A stretch of DNA of 64,000 nt from Clavibacter michiganensis subsp. insidiosus (GTDB lineage: Bacteria > Actinomycetota > Actinomycetes > Actinomycetales > Microbacteriaceae). The first letter of the stretch is position 1. Each line of letters starts with the position of its first letter. The notes beneath the pieces are model-generated. The model did not search any database and was not told the origin of the DNA. It saw only the letters and a program-made list of their open reading frames with translations. A program made the translations under genes and the position numbers. The stretch is taken from contig NZ_MZMO01000001.1 in NCBI RefSeq assembly GCF_002240565.1, forward strand, positions 1,736,001 through 1,800,000, read 5' to 3'. Positions 28,649 to 36,951 of the stretch are shown one piece after another.

Positions 28649-30736
28649 ATGAAGACCACGGATCTCGACCTCCTCACCTCCGTCTCCCGCCCCGCCGTCT
28701 CGCCCGACGGCCGCTTGGCCGTCGTCGCCGTGACGCGCCCGCGGGTGCACGCCGACGCGTACACCGGGCAGCTGTGGGAGGTGACGACGGACGGATCCGC
28801 GCCCCCGCGCCGCATCACGCGCGGCTTCCGCGACACGGCCCCGCGGCTCTCCCCGGACGGCCGCGTCATCGCGTTCCTCCGCGCCGAGCCGAAGGGCCCG
28901 CCGCAGCTGCACGTCGTGAGCGCCACGGGCGGCGAGACCGTCGCCCTCACCGACGAGCTGCTCGGGGTCGGCGCGTTCGACTGGTCGCCCGACGGCTCGC
29001 GCCTCGTCTACGCGTCGCGCGTGGCGGAGCCCGGGCGGTACGGGAGCGTCGAGGGCGTGTCGCCCGCGGCCGAGCCCGCCCGCCGGATCGCCACCACCAA
29101 GTACCTGGCGAACGGACTCGGCTGGTCCACGGACCGGCACACTCAGCTCTCCCTCGTCGAGCTGCCCGAGCTGGACGCGGAGCCGTTCGTGGCCGCCGTC
29201 CCGTCCGGCTACCCGGACGCCGCGGATCCCGCCGTGCGCGGCGAGGGCGCGGACGCCACGCCGTCGGCCGCCGAGCGCGCGGGCGTGCCGAAGGCGGTCC
29301 GCCTCACCGACGAGCCCGTGGACCACGACGCGCCCCGCTTCTCCGCCGACGGATCCGAGGTGCTGTTCGTCGCCTCGCGCCACGAGGGCCGCGACGACGA
29401 CCTGCTCTCCGGCGCCTACGCCGTGGCCGTCCCCGCCCACGGCGACGCGGCGGCCGGCCTGCCCGAGGTCCGCACGGTCGTCTCGCACGAGGCCGGGCTC
29501 GGCGTCGCCGAGGTCGCCTCCGTCGAGGGCGGTCGGACCTATCTGCTCGCGCAGGACCTGGGGGAGTCGGGCGTCGACTTCGTCGCCCGCAACACCGCGC
29601 TCTACGTCCTCGACGCCGACGACGCCGCGCCGCGCGTCCTGACCGACGCCGAGACCGTGGACCTCGGCGGCAGCGGAATCACCATCGAGGATCGCGACGC
29701 CGTCCTCGTGCTCAACGGATCGCGCGGCACGGTCCAGCTGCTGCGCGTCACCTCGGACGGCGCCGTCGAGGCGCTCGTCGACGACCAGGTGGAGGTCACC
29801 GGCGTCGGCGTCGGGGGAGGGGCCGTCGTGGTCGCCCTCACCGACCCGCGCACCCACGGCGACCTCGCGCTCGTCCGCGGAGACCGCCCCGCCGACGGCG
29901 GATCCGCGCTCGTCCCGCTGACCGACTTCTCCGCGCCGCTGCGGGAGGCGGGCATCCGCCCGCTGCACGAGCTGGTGGTCGAGGGCCGCGACGGCTACCC
30001 GGTGCACGGCTGGGTCGTGCTTCCGGAGGGGGAGGGGCCGCACCCGGTCCTCCTCGTCATCCACGGCGGACCCTACGCCGCCTACGGCGTGCACCTCTTC
30101 GACGAGGCGCAGGTCTACGCCGACGCCGGCTACGCCGTGTTGCTGTGCAACCCGCGCGGCGCGGCCGGCTACGGACAGGCCCACGGCCGGGTCATCAAGG
30201 AGCGCATGGGCACGGTCGACATGCACGACGTGCTTGACTTCCTCGACGGCGCGATCGCCGTGCATGACGCCATCGACGGATCCCGCGCCGGCATCATGGG
30301 CGGCTCCTACGGCGGCTACCTCACGGCCTGGACCATCGCGCACGAGCACCGGTTCCAGGGCGCGATCGTCGAGCGCGGCTTCCTCGACCCGGAGCTCTTC
30401 ACGGGCACCTCCGACATCGGCACGTTCTTCGGCGAGGAGTACACGGGTCACGACGAGGAGACGCGGCGCGCGCAGAGCCCGCAGGCGTTCGCCCACCAGG
30501 TGCGGACGCCGACGTTCGTCGTCCACTCCGAGGACGACCTGCGCTGCCCGCTGTCGCAGGCCGAGCGGTACCACCTGGCGCTCGTGCGCGCGGGCGTCGA
30601 GACCGAGATGCTTGTCTTCCCGGGCGAGGATCACGAGCTCAGCCGGTCCGGGCGGCCGCGCCACCGCGTGCAGCGCTTCGAGGCGATCCTCGACTGGTGG
30701 GACCGTCACCTGCCCGTCGCCGGCGGCGCGCGATGA
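28649..30736 (+). CDS. S9 family peptidase (prolyl oligopeptidase/acylaminoacyl-peptidase type)
   Basis: 695 residues from ATG 28649. An N-terminal beta-propeller with repeated SPDG units (VSPDGRLAVV, LSPDGRVIAFL, WSPDGSRLVY) covers about residues 1-430. The C-terminal alpha/beta hydrolase domain has catalytic Ser553 in GGSYGGY, Asp at about 629-630 in HSEDDLRCP and His662 in GEDHELSR. There is no signal peptide, so it should be a cytosolic oligopeptidase. It overlaps the NUDIX gene by 4 bp. Confidence 0.93.
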   Translation: MKTTDLDLLTSVSRPAVSPDGRLAVVAVTRPRVHADAYTGQLWEVTTDGSAPPRRITRGFRDTAPRLSPDGRVIAFLRAEPKGPPQLHVVSATGGETVALTDELLGVGAFDWSPDGSRLVYASRVAEPGRYGSVEGVSPAAEPARRIATTKYLANGLGWSTDRHTQLSLVELPELDAEPFVAAVPSGYPDAADPAVRGEGADATPSAAERAGVPKAVRLTDEPVDHDAPRFSADGSEVLFVASRHEGRDDDLLSGAYAVAVPAHGDAAAGLPEVRTVVSHEAGLGVAEVASVEGGRTYLLAQDLGESGVDFVARNTALYVLDADDAAPRVLTDAETVDLGGSGITIEDRDAVLVLNGSRGTVQLLRVTSDGAVEALVDDQVEVTGVGVGGGAVVVALTDPRTHGDLALVRGDRPADGGSALVPLTDFSAPLREAGIRPLHELVVEGRDGYPVHGWVVLPEGEGPHPVLLVIHGGPYAAYGVHLFDEAQVYADAGYAVLLCNPRGAAGYGQAHGRVIKERMGTVDMHDVLDFLDGAIAVHDAIDGSRAGIMGGSYGGYLTAWTIAHEHRFQGAIVERGFLDPELFTGTSDIGTFFGEEYTGHDEETRRAQSPQAFAHQVRTPTFVVHSEDDLRCPLSQAERYHLALVRAGVETEMLVFPGEDHELSRSGRPRHRVQRFEAILDWWDRHLPVAGGAR

Positions 30737-31206
30737 CCGACGGCGAGGTCGTGCGGCACGTCCGCGACACCGCGCGGATCCTGCTGGTCGACGAGCGCGA
30801 CCGGCTCCTGCTCTTCCTCACGAACTACTCCGTCGACGTGGACCTGTCGCCGCGCTGGCTGACGCCCGGCGGCGGGATCGACCCCGGTGAGTCGCCCGCT
30901 CAGGCCGCCCGGCGCGAGCTGTTCGAGGAGACCGGTCTCCGGGTCGACTCCGTCGGCGAACCGGTGTGGGAGCACGACTACGCGCGCCGTCGCATCGACG
31001 GCGACCTCGACACCGGGCACTCGACGTTCTACCTGGTGCGCGTCGACGCGTTCGCGCCCGTCTCGGACAACTGGATGCCCGACGAGTTCGACGACATCCA
31101 CGCGCACCGCTGGTTCGGGCTCGACGAGCTCGCGGCGACGGAGGATCCGATCGAACCGGCCGAGCTCGTGGACGTCGCCCGCGAGGTGCTGTCCCGGAGG
31201 TCGTGA
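30733..31206 (+). CDS. NUDIX hydrolase
   Basis: 157 residues from ATG 30733 (ATGA overlap with the S9 peptidase). The Nudix box fits GX5EX7REUXEEXGU exactly: it starts at GIDPGE (about residue 48) and ends at RELFEETGL (61-69). The enzyme cleaves a nucleoside diphosphate linked to another group; the substrate is not evident. It is the last core gene before the accessory island, whose left dif-like site starts 36 bp after its stop. Confidence 0.92.
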   Translation: MTDGEVVRHVRDTARILLVDERDRLLLFLTNYSVDVDLSPRWLTPGGGIDPGESPAQAARRELFEETGLRVDSVGEPVWEHDYARRRIDGDLDTGHSTFYLVRVDAFAPVSDNWMPDEFDDIHAHRWFGLDELAATEDPIEPAELVDVAREVLSRRS

Positions 31207-31241
31207 GGCGGTCGCGTCCCGCTCTTCTCCGGGCGGATCCC

Positions 31242-31269
31242 TTCCGCCGATAATGCCCATTTGTCACAT
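31242..31269. other. left dif-like site (attachment site) of accessory island
   Basis: The segment contains CGCCGATAATG (31245-31255), identical to 43445-43455, then the centre TGCCCA and a weak XerD-side arm TTTGTCACAT. The XerC-side arm CCGCCGATAA is good, while the XerD-side arm departs from the TTATGTCA consensus. It marks the probable left boundary of the island. Confidence 0.5.
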
Positions 31270-31470
31270 ATGGCCGCTGTAAGACGCCCCTGACAGATGC
31301 GCACCCTTCGCCCAACGTCGTCGCAACAAGCGGTCGGCGCGTAGGCGGGTGGGCTGCAGGTCGTGTGGTGACCGCGCGGGCCCGCTGAGGCGCTGTGCGC
31401 CGTCGATGGGGGAGCGCGAGGGGATCGCCCCGTGCCGGGCGCCCGCGGCGGCCGTCGTGCCCGGCTGGAC
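31270..31470. other. no gene recognised; left end of island
   Basis: About 200 bp between the left dif-like site and the parB terminator. It holds short ORFs only in shadow frames. No promoter, repeat or integrase remnant was recognised. Confidence 0.5.
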
Positions 31471-31496
31471 GGGGCGCTCCCGGATGGGAGCGCCCC
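31471..31496 (-). terminator. hairpin after the parB remnant
   Basis: An 11-bp perfect stem (GGGGCGCTCCC with GGGAGCGCCCC, loop GGAT) lies 8 bp beyond the stop at 31504. Its position shows that the original parB reading frame ended at 31504, not at the premature TAG at 31956. Confidence 0.65.
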
Positions 31497-31503
31497 GCTG
31501 CGG

Positions 31504-33059
31504 CTACGCGGCCTCGGCCGGGTCGACATCCGGGTCCTTGGCGGGATCCGCGGCGATGGGCTCGGGGCCGTCCTCGACGGCCCCCGTGTCCAGTTCGGGC
31601 CCGTCCGTGTCCGTTTCCGGCTCGGTGCTGTCCACTGCGGCGGCATCGGACTCGGCGGCGTCGTCCGCGTCGCGCTGCGCGCGGCGTGCATCGTCGGCAT
31701 CGGGGATGATCTGCTCGACCTCGCTGAGCGTGTACCCCCATGCGGCGAGCTGGCGGAGGTACGCGGCATCCGGGGCCGGGGCGCTGCGCCACGACCTGCG
31801 GCTCATCGCACCCTCCATGCCACCGTGGACGACGGCGAGAGCGATGTGCTGCGCCTTCGTGGGCGTCGCGGTCACGAACTTCCCGAGGGCGTCGCGCCGT
31901 AGTAGCCGTAGTCGCGCTCCACGCTCAGGAACTCGTGCGCGAGCGGGCTGCCCTCCTAGACCGCCCGGCCGACCTCGTGCCGATGGGTCGTGAGCCCAAC
32001 TGCGATGACCTGCGCGGCGTCCTTGGGGAGCGCCCGGCGCTTCACGAGCGCGGCGACGAACTCGCGCCGCACGCTCTCGGCGGAGTCCCATGCCTTGTTG
32101 TTGGCGATGACCCTGCGACGTTCGGCCTTCTGCTCCTCCGACATGCCGCTCGCGGCCGCGCTCGTGGCCGTCGTGCTGGTCTCGTCACGGCGGTAGCCGA
32201 CCGCCTCGGGGTCGCGGAGGTAGTACACCGGCTCCGGATCGCGCAGGTACGCCATCACGCGCACGCCGCGACCGTCGAGGGTGTCCATCTTCTCCGCCGT
32301 CAGGAGCGCATCACCGCCGTCCGCCGTCACCAGGTCGCGGACGGGCACGAACGCGGCGTGCTCCGGGTTCTCGAGATCCACGATCACGTAGCCGCGGCTC
32401 TCGTGGTCCGCGATGGCGGCCTGCACCGCCTTCTTCCGGGTCAACTCGTTCTGCGCGAACCGCAGCTCGTGGGCGAACCGCCCGGGGTTCGTTCGCACGG
32501 TCTCGATGAGGCGCGCCTGGATCTTCGGGTACTCGTCGAACTCGACGAGCGCGGCGGCCTGGTCGAGGGTGAGCTGGTGGTCGGTGAGCGCCGCGGCCGC
32601 GGAGGGCGTGTTCGCGACCGCGAGCGTCTTCTTGACGGTCCGCGCCCCGGTGCCCGTGCGCTTGGAGATCGCTGTGGCGCTCAGCCCCTCGAACTGTAGC
32701 TGCTTGAACGCGACCGTCCGCTCCGTGTCCGTGAGCGCCAGGCGCTGGTCGTTCTCGACGAGCTGCTGCACGATCCGCTCGGCGGTGGTCTCGTCGCCCT
32801 CGATGATGTGAACGGGCATCGTGCCCAGGCCGACCTCTCGTGCGGCGAGGGTGCGGCGCTGTCCGGCCCGGACGAGCACGCGGCCCTCCTGGTCGCGGCG
32901 AGCACGGACCGGGGTCAAGACGCCGTTCGCTCGGATGCTGTTCACGAACTCCCGGTCGAGGTCCGCGCTGGGGCGGACGTTCTCCTCAAGGATGAGCGTG
33001 TTCGGGTCCAGGTACTCGATGACCCCGACCGGACTGGTGGTTTTCTCGGTAATCGTCAC
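31504..33059 (-). pseudogene. plasmid-type ParB/RepB partition protein, interrupted
   Basis: The intact first part (367 codons from GTG 33059, which has GGAAGAGAG upstream) shows the ParB N-terminal domain: LDPNTLILEENVRPS, then RAGQRRTLAA (ParB box II, CTP-binding region), and a helix-turn-helix near LSATAISKRTG. A TAG at 31956-31958 ends it. In the same frame EGSPLAHEFLSVERDYGYYG continues, then one base is missing near 31900 and the protein resumes in another frame as RDALGKFVTATPTKAQHIAL ... WGYTLSEVEQ to 31504. The full gene would encode about 519 residues, like large actinobacterial plasmid ParBs. The truncated product may keep parS binding. No parA is nearby. Confidence 0.75.
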
Positions 33060-33514
33060 GTGCGTTCTCTCTTCCACTCGATTTTGCCGTGGAGGCGTTT
33101 TTACGCCTTAGCGACCGGAGGGCGTAGTGCAACCCGGAGGGCAGTGGGGGAGAGAATTTCGGGGCGACATAAGGGAGCTCGCGACCGCGTCCCGAAAATC
33201 TCGGAGGAGCCGGCGGCGCAGCCGCTTGCGCGGAGCCCGCAGGTGGCTACGAGGGAGCGCAGCGACCGAGCCGCCGAAGGCTTCACGGCCAAAATACGGG
33301 CCCGTGGGGCCCAGAGAGGGGCGCCGCGCAGCGGCTCAGATGAGACCGACAGCGCCGCGCAGCGGCACAGATCAGGCCAACAGCGCCGCATCACGGCTCC
33401 GCCCGAACATCACCGACGCCTGTCGGACGCGGTCCACCCAACAGGGAGCTCACGAATGTAGGCACCCTCGCTTGAGGGATTCCCGATACGACAGGAATTC
33501 CCTAGTGTGCAGGC
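33060..33514. other. parB upstream region with inverted and tandem repeats; no gene
   Basis: The region holds a small palindrome AGGCGTTTTTACGCCT at about 33091-33106, two copies of CCGGAGGGC (about 33115 and 33139), a separated inverted repeat (AGAATTTCGGGGCG near 33156 and CGTCCCGAAAATCT near 33190) and a 31-bp tandem repeat at 33321-33390. This is what a plasmid centromere, operator or origin remnant could look like. No coding region longer than shadow ORFs is supported. Confidence 0.5.
33321..33390. repeat. 31-bp tandem repeat, 2.3 copies
   Basis: Unit 1 is 33321-33351 and unit 2 is 33352-33382; both begin GCGCCGCGCAGCGGC and end CA. A partial third unit GCGCCGCA follows at 33383-33390. 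The units differ at a handful of positions. The spacing and location upstream of parB suggest iteron-like binding sites, which is an inference. Confidence 0.75.
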
Positions 33515-33814
33515 ATGGAATACGTTCTCACGGACGACCTTGTCGCCCGAATACGCATAGACTCACTGACAGTCAGCTACGGCGGGCGGCTTCTTACGGT
33601 GCGCGCCTCCGAGCACTTGTCGCCTCCCGGCCTCGTGCGGCAGCGCGCGGTGCTCGAAGTCGTGGCCTTCGACGCCCCGGACGAAGTCCTGGTCTACATC
33701 TGTCCCGATTCCGGAGAACAGCACGCGTTCTGGTCCGCTCGTATGTTCGGCGCAGGCGTGCTCGGCGAGATCTCCCGGACGCTGTCCGGCGGCTTGCAGG
33801 GGACGTTGCGCTGA
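33515..33814 (+). CDS. hypothetical protein (island), first of coupled pair
   Basis: 99 residues from ATG 33515. It is not recognised. No signal peptide or membrane segment is visible; the protein is mostly beta-prone (LTVSYGGRLLTVRASEHL, AVLEVVAFDAPDEVLVYI) and ends GGLQGTLR. The upstream sequence contains an imperfect inverted repeat, AGGGATTCC and GGAATTCCCT (about 33476-33504), that could be an operator. Its stop overlaps the next start (TGATG), so the two proteins are probably made together. Confidence 0.55.
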   Translation: MEYVLTDDLVARIRIDSLTVSYGGRLLTVRASEHLSPPGLVRQRAVLEVVAFDAPDEVLVYICPDSGEQHAFWSARMFGAGVLGEISRTLSGGLQGTLR

Positions 33815-34203
33815 TGTCGTATTCGCGCCCCTGCAGGGATCTCACCGGGCATGACTTCAGCGTGGAGATCGGCCCTGGCCCGGTGACCTATGTCGCGGTC
33901 GACATAGTCACGGTCGTGCGCGCTCGGGATCTGGAACCCGACGCGGATGACGTCCTGGCCCTCACGTTGCGGCTACCAACGACGGACCTCGTGTGGCCGA
34001 GCCCTGGCGCCGGGATGCGGGTGAGTGCTCGCGTCGCTGTCCGGGGTGAGGGAGGCCTCGAGGTCACCCACGGGTTCAAAGACCATTGGGATCTGCGACG
34101 CGGCGAGGTCGTCGGCGAGCCATGGTTCGAGAGCAACGTGCCGATCGACGCGCACATCCTCTTTGCCTACTTGGACGTCACCCTCGTCGCCCCCGGCCAG
34201 TAG
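33814..34203 (+). CDS. hypothetical protein (island), second of coupled pair
   Basis: 129 residues from ATG 33814, overlapping the previous stop by one base. It is not recognised. The sequence is beta-rich (VEIGPGPVTYVAVDIVTVV, MRVSARVAVRGEGG) without signal or membrane segments, and ends AYLDVTLVAPGQ. Together with the preceding 99-residue protein it forms a two-gene unit of unknown role inside the island, convergent with the Fic gene. Confidence 0.55.
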   Translation: MSYSRPCRDLTGHDFSVEIGPGPVTYVAVDIVTVVRARDLEPDADDVLALTLRLPTTDLVWPSPGAGMRVSARVAVRGEGGLEVTHGFKDHWDLRRGEVVGEPWFESNVPIDAHILFAYLDVTLVAPGQ

Positions 34204-34244
34204 CTCCTGACGGGCGTGCCGGCCGGCCGACGCCCTCGCTCGGA

Positions 34245-35087
34245 CTAGCGCTCGAGCGCGTCGTCCCCACGGGCACGGTGGGGCTCGTGCGATCTCGCGC
34301 TCGTCGACGACGAGTCACGATGCGGCGTGGTGCGCTTGTCCGGGTCGATCCCGGCCGCGCGGAGCATCTCGCGCTCGGCGAGCTCGCGGCGGTTGTAGGC
34401 CGGCGGCTCGCCTGCGCCGCGGGACGGTCCCTGCTCACGACCCGCAGTGCGCGCCGCGGTGAGCGGCGCCGCGCCCTCGGGGCCCCGGGTCGGCGCGGCG
34501 TCGACCAGGTGCGCTCGCAGGTACACGGCGAGGGGGCGGTCAGTACCGGCGATCGCCTGCAGGCGGCGGTGGCGGAGTTCGTCGACGTCGATGCTCGCCC
34601 AGTCGATCGGGTGCCCGGCTCGCTGCGCGAGCGCGGCCACGTACACGGATTGGCTGCGGGTGTTGCCGTCGCGCCACGGGTGGATCGCGGAGAGCTCGCC
34701 CCACCGGTCGGCGAGACATTCGGTGAACGTGTTGGCCTCGAGGCCCGTGAGGTAGTCCTCGCGCTGGAGCTTGCGGAACAGCGTGTCGAGGTTGGCCTCG
34801 ATGAAGTCGGGCCTGCAGTACGGGATTCCGGTCCCCGTCGCCTGGACGTCGACGTCGCGGATCCGGCCGGCGATCGTGGGGAGGAGATCCCCGAACATGC
34901 GCACGTGGATCCCGCGGAGGTACTCCAGGTCCGGTCGGGCAGGAATGGACTCCGTGCGAATCTCTGCCAGCGCCACTGACGAGACATAGTTCATGGCATC
35001 GTCGAGCACAGCGTGCTCGGTGATGCCCGCAGCGTTGATGAGGACGCCGCCGCTGCCGGGGTAGGTGTACTTGTCGTCGACGCCCAT
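34245..35087 (-). CDS. Fic-family protein, AMP-transferase toxin type
   Basis: 280 residues from ATG 35087. The Fic motif reads HPWRDGNTR (H136-R144), a variant of HPFxxGNGR that keeps the catalytic His, the Gly-Asn anion hole and an Arg. The core helices (IHVRMFGDLLPTIAGRIRDVD) and the flap region precede it. The C-terminal 80 residues are Pro/Arg/Gly-rich and probably disordered. Class I Fic toxins transfer AMP to targets such as gyrase and topoisomerase IV and are held in check by a small VbhA-type antitoxin, encoded 23 bp upstream. The target is not known here. Confidence 0.85.
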   Translation of the reverse strand: MGVDDKYTYPGSGGVLINAAGITEHAVLDDAMNYVSSVALAEIRTESIPARPDLEYLRGIHVRMFGDLLPTIAGRIRDVDVQATGTGIPYCRPDFIEANLDTLFRKLQREDYLTGLEANTFTECLADRWGELSAIHPWRDGNTRSQSVYVAALAQRAGHPIDWASIDVDELRHRRLQAIAGTDRPLAVYLRAHLVDAAPTRGPEGAAPLTAARTAGREQGPSRGAGEPPAYNRRELAEREMLRAAGIDPDKRTTPHRDSSSTSARSHEPHRARGDDALER

Positions 35088-35110
35088 GCGCGCGCTCGAG
35101 CTACGCGCGG

Positions 35111-35320
35111 TCAGCGCTGCTTGACGGGGATCCCGAACTTGGCGGCGACCTGCGCACGAGCCTCGTCCCCGGTCATGGTCCCCTCGAGGACACGTCGAGC
35201 GAGCCCGAGAGCCTCCTCGTTCGGGAAGTGGCCGGCGAGCTGCTGCGCCTTCTCTACCAGCGCCATGCCCTGCTCGACGTCGGCCGTCGGCGCACTGCTC
35301 TGCGTGATCTTGGTGCTCAT
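35111..35320 (-). CDS. VbhA-type antitoxin of the Fic pair
   Basis: 69 residues; ATG 35320 is chosen for the GGGG-rich site just upstream. The second half, LARRVLEGTMTGDEARAQV, matches the C-terminal helix of the VbhA family (ER.V.GE...ee). In the first helix the position of the inhibitory SxxxE(G/N) motif reads AQQLAG (25-30), so the Ser and the Glu both appear as Ala. It precedes fic in one operon, the usual order. Function as antitoxin is inferred from context and size. Confidence 0.65.
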   Translation of the reverse strand: MSTKITQSSAPTADVEQGMALVEKAQQLAGHFPNEEALGLARRVLEGTMTGDEARAQVAAKFGIPVKQR

Positions 35321-35343
35321 GGGAACCCCCCTGCTCACCTGCA

Positions 35344-35349
35344 ATTGTA
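35344..35349 (-). promoter_or_regulatory. possible -10 element of the vbhA-fic operon
   Basis: TACAAT on the minus strand, about 24 bp upstream of the antitoxin ATG, fits a -10 box. No clear -35 hexamer is found at the usual spacing. Confidence 0.3.
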
Positions 35350-35438
35350 CGGATTGTGAGCGCTATCCGCCTGGGAATCGTGACCCCGTGAGGGCCCGGT
35401 TACGAGGGACCGAACTGGCTTCGCCGACCACGACCTAG

Positions 35439-35932
35439 TCATGCCCAGGCGAGCCCGTTGAGCGTGATCCAGATGCCGCGGTCGCGGAACGAGGGGGGCT
35501 CTCCTCGAGCGCGATCTCGCGGTAGATGTTGGGCGTCGACGCCCACCATCGGCCGGGCCTCACTATCCGCCACGCATCGTGGATCCAAGGCGGGGCTGCC
35601 CAGCCGTCCCGCTCCGCGAGGTAGTCCGCCAGCGCGGCGAACGCCGCGTCGAGCTCGAGGCATCCGGTCGGGGCCGGGGGTTCCGTGAACACCTGCGCGC
35701 CCAGCTCCGTGCCGCCGCGCCCGCAAGTGGACGTGTAGTCGTCAAGAGTCTGGAGGACACCAAACCGCCAGCCGGCCGTCGACGGCTCGCCGGCGTCGAC
35801 GAGCTCAGCGCCGTCGCGTGCAGCACCTGCCGCGGTGTGTAGCACCCCCGCAGAGCTCCGCGGCGTCGGCGGGGCCAGCTCCGCGAGCCGGATCATCTCT
35901 GTCACCGACAAGATCTCCCCCTGGAACGCCAC
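35439..35932 (-). pseudogene. hypothetical protein with frameshift in a C-tract
   Basis: The start GTG 35932 has AAGGAGGT at ideal spacing, so the gene was made to be translated. The protein reads MAFQGEILSVTEMIRLAEL ... WIHDAWRIVRPGRWWASTP NIYREIALEESPP and then, at six C residues (35491-35496 on the plus strand as G), the likely continuation SFRDRGIWITLNGLAWA (stop 35439) lies in another frame. The unshifted frame gives a low-complexity tail. One base lost from a seven-base run would explain this. No family is recognised. If the shorter frame is the true one, the gene ends at 35435 instead. Confidence 0.5.
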
Positions 35933-36036
35933 ACCCCACCTCCTTCTCCGTCCGGCCCCGCCTCGCCGAGTCCTGCTCCAGACACGGGCGTGTGTCTGCC
36001 GCTCGCCACATCTTCCCGCGATGCAACGCTGACCGC

Positions 36037-36381
36037 ATGACCCTTGACGACCAGACCTCCATCGACGCGGTACTCATCCTCGAAGGCCTTGCCAGCCTGG
36101 TGCGCATCCCGGGGGTGGGCGAAACCGAGGACAATGAGAAATGCGCAGCCCGCATCGACGGCGCCGCACAAGCGGTCATCCGCGACACTGGGATCGCCAC
36201 CGTGGATCTGGACAAGGCGCGGCAGGAGGCGGCCGCCGAGTGGGACTTCGGCATGATCTTCGCGCTGATGCCCGGTGACGAGGTCCTGAGGTTCTGCGCG
36301 GACCTGCTCAGGAGAGCGCGACGATCAGGGGAGACGATCTTCACCGCGGAGCCGGACCCGCCGAAGACCGAGCGCTGGTGA
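36037..36381 (+). CDS. hypothetical protein (island)
   Basis: 114 residues from ATG 36037. It is mostly alpha-helical and acidic (DDQTSIDAVLILEGLASLV, KARQEAAAEWDFGMIFALMPG) with two Cys, and no signal or membrane segment. No family is recognised. It is followed 45 bp later by a tiny gene on the same strand and may be co-transcribed with it. Confidence 0.5.
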   Translation: MTLDDQTSIDAVLILEGLASLVRIPGVGETEDNEKCAARIDGAAQAVIRDTGIATVDLDKARQEAAAEWDFGMIFALMPGDEVLRFCADLLRRARRSGETIFTAEPDPPKTERW

Positions 36382-36426
36382 CCAAAACCTGACGACGGCA
36401 GCACCTGCTCAACGAGGGGAACTGGC

Positions 36427-36612
36427 ATGACCAACTACGACGAGCTCGCCGGGCGCGCCGAGCGGGGTGAGCTCGCGCTCATCCCCGGTACCCAGAGGTA
36501 CGGCCACGCCGCTCGCGTGGAAGCCCGAGCCATGCTCATGGATGCCACCGGCACGGACAGCCTCACGGCCGCAATGGCCGTCGCTCTCGGCCGCCCGCGT
36601 CTCGACGAGTAA
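36427..36612 (+). CDS. small hypothetical protein (island)
   Basis: 61 residues from ATG 36427, with GAGGGG 8 bp upstream. The sequence MTNYDELAGRAERGELALIP ... TAAMAVALGRPRLDE is helical and charged and resembles small actinobacterial proteins of unknown role. It is convergent with the HicB-like gene. Confidence 0.5.
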   Translation: MTNYDELAGRAERGELALIPGTQRYGHAARVEARAMLMDATGTDSLTAAMAVALGRPRLDE

Positions 36613-36663
36613 TCGCGCGGATTCGAGGACCCCAGTGGTGAGGACGACGACCGGACCGCCCCC

Positions 36664-36951
36664 TCAGCTCTTCCTGCCCCATCCCTTCCGTCGGACGCGC
36701 CACGCGCCCGGCACGACGGGGCCGAGGGGCGCGACCCGCTCCATCAGGGCGAGTTGCCCTTGGGCCAGCGGCCGTACGGCGCCGATGCGCACTCGCTCGA
36801 GGGGAACGTCGAGAACGAGTGCCGCGCAGTCCCGGGCCATGATGCGGATCTCCTGTGTCGATCGCGCTTGCGTGACCGCGCCCACTGCGAGGATGACGAC
36901 GATCCAGTAGCTACCCTCGCGGTAGACGTACACGTGCAGCAGGAGCGGCAT
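36664..36951 (-). CDS. HicB-like antitoxin-fold protein
   Basis: 95 residues from ATG 36951 with GAGGGAG upstream. The segment VYREGSYWIVVILAVGAVTQ followed by ARSTQEIRIMARDCAALVLDV has the strand-strand-helix pattern of HicB-like partial RNase H folds. The C-terminal 25 residues are basic. No HicA-like toxin gene is adjacent, so it is either an orphan or has another function. The family assignment is by pattern only. Confidence 0.5.
   Translation of the reverse strand: MPLLLHVYVYREGSYWIVVILAVGAVTQARSTQEIRIMARDCAALVLDVPLERVRIGAVRPLAQGQLALMERVAPLGPVVPGAWRVRRKGWGRKS

Noticed and set aside
27653..30709. 1124-codon minus-strand frame continuing upstream of the NfeD-like gene
   Set aside because: Only the last 105 codons have membrane-protein composition and a start; the rest is antisense to the S9 peptidase and SDR genes.
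33156..33180. ACATAAG near 33167 as a third XerD arm (reverse of CTTATGT)
   Set aside because: No XerC arm or 6-bp centre at the proper distance; the match is short enough to be chance.
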